Below, one piece after another: positions 7,973 to 10,139 of a stretch of DNA of 10,139 bases; the first letter of the stretch is position 1, and every line of letters starts with the position of its first letter. The notes below the pieces were generated by a model that worked only from the letters and a program-made list of their open reading frames with translations, searched no databases and was not told where the DNA came from. This DNA comes from Pseudomonadota bacterium (lineage in GTDB: Bacteria > Myxococcota_A > Polyangia > Haliangiales > Haliangiaceae). The stretch spans positions 1-10,139 of the forward strand of contig JAEYYY010000259.1 in NCBI GenBank assembly GCA_023430775.1, in the 5' to 3' direction. Position numbers and translations under genes: made by a program.

Positions 7973-10139
7973 TTGAAGGACCCGATCGTAGGCATCGATC
8001 TCGGGACGTCGAACTCGGTGGTCGCCCACGCGGACGAGGTCGGCGTCGTCAAGGTCCTGCCCGATGACGGCGGCTACAAGATCCACCCATCGGTGGTGTC
8101 GTTCCATCCGAACGGCGGCGTGGTGGTCGGTGCCGGCGCGAAGCAGCGCAAGGTGATCGATCCGTCGAACACGATCTACTCGGTCAAGCGGCTGATCGGC
8201 CGCGCCTTCGACTCGCCCGAGGTCGACATCCTCAAGGAGCGCGTCCCCTACAGGATCAAGGAAGGCAAGGACCGGCTGCCGCAGATCGCGACCCGCGGCG
8301 GCGACTTCGCTCCCCCCGAGATCTCCGCGATCGTGCTCGACCACATGAAGAACATCGCGACCGCGCGGCTCGGCGTGCCGGTCGGGCGCGCGGTGGTCAC
8401 CGTGCCGGCGAGCTTCAACGATGCGCAGCGCTCGGCCACCGCGACCGCGGGCGAGATCGCCGGGCTCACGGTGGTGCGCGTGCTCAACGAGCCGACGGCC
8501 GCGGCGCTCGCGTACGGCAACACGCGCAACCTCAAGGAGGTGATCGCCGTCTACGACTTCGGCGGCGGCACCTTCGACATCACGATCCTGCGGCTCAACG
8601 ATCAGGTCTACGAGGTGCTCGGCACGTCGGGCGACACGTTCCTCGGCGGCGACGATCTCGACGAGCGGCTCGTCGACAAGATGGTGCAGAAGTTCCTCGC
8701 CGAGAATCGCATCGATCTGCGGACCAACGAGGTCTCGATGATGCGCCTGCGCGCGGTCGCCGAGCAGACCAAGATCGAGCTGTCGCGGCGCTCGCGGGCG
8801 GTGGTGCGGATCGACGAGATCGCGTACGGCCCGAAGGGCAAGCCGCTCAACCTCCAGATCGAGATCACGCGCGACGAGTTCGTCAACCAGGTCTCCGACA
8901 TCATCGACCGCACGTTCCCGGTCTGCAAGGAAGCGCTCCAGATCGCCAACATCGGTCCCGAGGTGATCGACGACGTCATCCTCGTCGGTGGCACGACCAA
9001 GATTCCGTACGTCCGCGATCAGGTCAGCAAGTTCTTCTCGAAGGCGCCGCGCACCGACGTCAATCCCGAGGATGCGGTCGCCGTCGGTGCAGCGCTGCAG
9101 GCGAACTCGCTCGAGCGCATCCTGTCGCGGCCGCGGCGATCGTCGAAGTCGGTCCCGGTCCAGCGACCGCCATCGGACTCGTTCGGGTCGATGGACTCGA
9201 TGGATTCGTTCACCGATCCGAGCGCCGAGCCGCCGGGGCCTCCTTCCCTCGAGCTCGCACCACAGGCGCCCGAGGAGCTCACGTTTCCGCAGGTACAGGC
9301 GCCCACGGCCGAGCAGCCGAATGCCCCGCGCTCGCGCACGACGTCGAGCTACGCCGAACAGAAGGGTCCCGCGATCGGCCGCGCCGAGACCGGTTACTCG
9401 CTGACGCGCACCGGCACGCGCGATCACTACGTCAACCGCCAGGAAGGCGACCTGTCCGACGATCCGAGCACCAAGCCCGGCGTCGCCGATCCGTACGATC
9501 AGCGCCTGCCGAACGCGCAGCCGCTCGCACGGATGAAACCTCCGGCCGATCCGAGGAAGACCGCGTTCGGGGTTCCCGCCGGCCCGCCACCGTTGCCTCG
9601 CCCGTCCGGACGCGGACCGGCCGCGCGCCCCGGCCCCGACGAATCGCAGCCCACCGGCCGGGCGATCCCACCGTCGGAGTTCGACCTGCCGCCCTCGCGA
9701 GCTCCGGTGCCCGCGCAGCGAGCGCTCGACGAATCTCAGAAGTATGGCCGGTCGGCGCCGCCCTCCGAGTTCGACATGCCGGTCGGCCGTGCTCCCGTGC
9801 CGGCGCCGAAGCCACCACCGCCGCCCGATGCCGGCAGGTTCGACTTCGAGGAGACGCGGCCTTCCGCGAACCAACCCCAGCGCGCCGCTCCCGATGTCCG
9901 GACGCTGATGCTCGCACCCGACTTCGCCGCCGAGGTCGATACCGCCGAGGCACTCGCACTGGCCGAGAGGATCGCGGCCGAGGCGTCTGCCGCGTCCACC
10001 GCGAAGGGCATGGGGGCGATGAAGACCACGCTCGCCGGCCCCGCGCTGCCGAGCCCGGCGTTCCCGCCCAAGCCACTCAACGTCACACCACCCGCGCCGC
10101 CGCCGCCGCTGCCGAGCCCACGAGCACCCGCTGCCGGAC
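7973..10139 (+). CDS. Hsp70/DnaK-like ATPase with disordered tail in place of the adjacent substrate-binding domain (3' end outside window)
   Basis: 722 residues are visible and the frame is open at the right edge. Residues 1-380 form a full Hsp70 nucleotide-binding domain with all three family signatures: IDLGTSNS (8-15), VYDFGGGTFDIT (193-204) and VILVGGTTKIP (335-345). K72 and E173 match the catalytic K70 and E171 of DnaK, T200 matches T199, and NPEDAVAVGAALQ (364-376) closes the fold. ATP hydrolysis is therefore likely. After A377 there is no hydrophobic DnaK-type linker (LLLDVTPLSLG) and no β-sandwich peptide-binding domain. Residues 381-722 are instead rich in Pro, Ala, Arg and Ser, with a Ser/Met/Asp stretch (402-412), a 30-residue-period repeat (562-611) and one likely helix (about 650-679). 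DnaK-style client binding would need a domain beyond the edge or a partner. The start is TTG with GGAG five bases upstream. It probably forms an operon with the HExxH gene. Confidence 0.93.
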   Translation, partial: MKDPIVGIDLGTSNSVVAHADEVGVVKVLPDDGGYKIHPSVVSFHPNGGVVVGAGAKQRKVIDPSNTIYSVKRLIGRAFDSPEVDILKERVPYRIKEGKDRLPQIATRGGDFAPPEISAIVLDHMKNIATARLGVPVGRAVVTVPASFNDAQRSATATAGEIAGLTVVRVLNEPTAAALAYGNTRNLKEVIAVYDFGGGTFDITILRLNDQVYEVLGTSGDTFLGGDDLDERLVDKMVQKFLAENRIDLRTNEVSMMRLRAVAEQTKIELSRRSRAVVRIDEIAYGPKGKPLNLQIEITRDEFVNQVSDIIDRTFPVCKEALQIANIGPEVIDDVILVGGTTKIPYVRDQVSKFFSKAPRTDVNPEDAVAVGAALQANSLERILSRPRRSSKSVPVQRPPSDSFGSMDSMDSFTDPSAEPPGPPSLELAPQAPEELTFPQVQAPTAEQPNAPRSRTTSSYAEQKGPAIGRAETGYSLTRTGTRDHYVNRQEGDLSDDPSTKPGVADPYDQRLPNAQPLARMKPPADPRKTAFGVPAGPPPLPRPSGRGPAARPGPDESQPTGRAIPPSEFDLPPSRAPVPAQRALDESQKYGRSAPPSEFDMPVGRAPVPAPKPPPPPDAGRFDFEETRPSANQPQRAAPDVRTLMLAPDFAAEVDTAEALALAERIAAEASAASTAKGMGAMKTTLAGPALPSPAFPPKPLNVTPPAPPPPLPSPRAPAAG
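9656..9805 (+). repeat. Two-copy 30-residue-period repeat in Hsp70-like tail
   Basis: The tail holds two copies of a unit with PPSEFD followed by RAPVPA, at residues 562-581 (9656-9715) and 592-611 (9746-9805). Their starts are exactly 90 bases apart. Twelve of the core positions are identical (PPSEFD and RAPVPA). A degraded third echo, GRFDFEETRP, appears at 621-630. The DNA copies differ mainly at synonymous positions, which suggests the peptide is kept by selection, perhaps as a linear docking motif. Confidence 0.7.

Noticed and set aside
7400..9874. An 824-codon open frame on the minus strand across the HExxH and Hsp70-like genes
   Set aside because: It is antisense to two well-supported genes, is Arg/Asp/Val/Leu-rich with no recognisable domain, and is what strong GC bias at third positions produces.

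Overview
The window looks like chromosomal DNA of a high-GC Myxococcota (deltaproteobacterial) bacterium. This is inferred from the very GC-rich third codon positions, from a serine/threonine kinase with a TPR sensor region, from long Pro/Ala/Arg-rich disordered protein tails, and from the pairing of an S46 peptidase with an unconventional Hsp70. No sequence marker fixes the genus. I see no rRNA, tRNA, CRISPR array, insertion sequence or phage gene.

Layout, left to right: (1) a short left edge (1-177) that holds at most the start of an unrecognised minus-strand gene; (2) a minus-strand lipoprotein of the S46 dipeptidyl-peptidase family (178-2535); (3) a 133-bp divergent promoter region with a perfect 10-bp palindrome; (4) a plus-strand transmembrane Ser/Thr kinase with about six TPR-like repeats and a long basic, proline-rich tail (2669-5176); (5) a minus-strand Rep-like superfamily 1 DNA helicase (5178-7364), whose stop codon lies one base from the kinase stop; (6) a 50-bp divergent spacer; (7) a 179-residue HExxH protein with one hydrophobic segment, starting at GTG (7415-7954); (8) 18 bp later, a TTG-started Hsp70/DnaK-type ATPase (7973 to the right edge), in which the peptide-binding domain does not follow the nucleotide-binding domain and a proline-rich tail with internal repeats takes its place.

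The peptidase and helicase look like ordinary housekeeping or nutritional genes. The S46 enzyme probably removes dipeptides from peptides at the cell envelope, which suits a proteolytic predator or scavenger. The most unusual part is the probable two-gene unit of an HExxH membrane protein and a chaperone ATPase lacking an adjacent substrate-binding domain. The Hsp70 tail carries a 30-residue-period repeat and three Lys/Arg-Thr motifs of fixed spacing, which may be docking or phosphorylation sites. No other gene here explains what this pair acts on, and the Hsp70 gene runs off the window, so its C-terminus is unknown.
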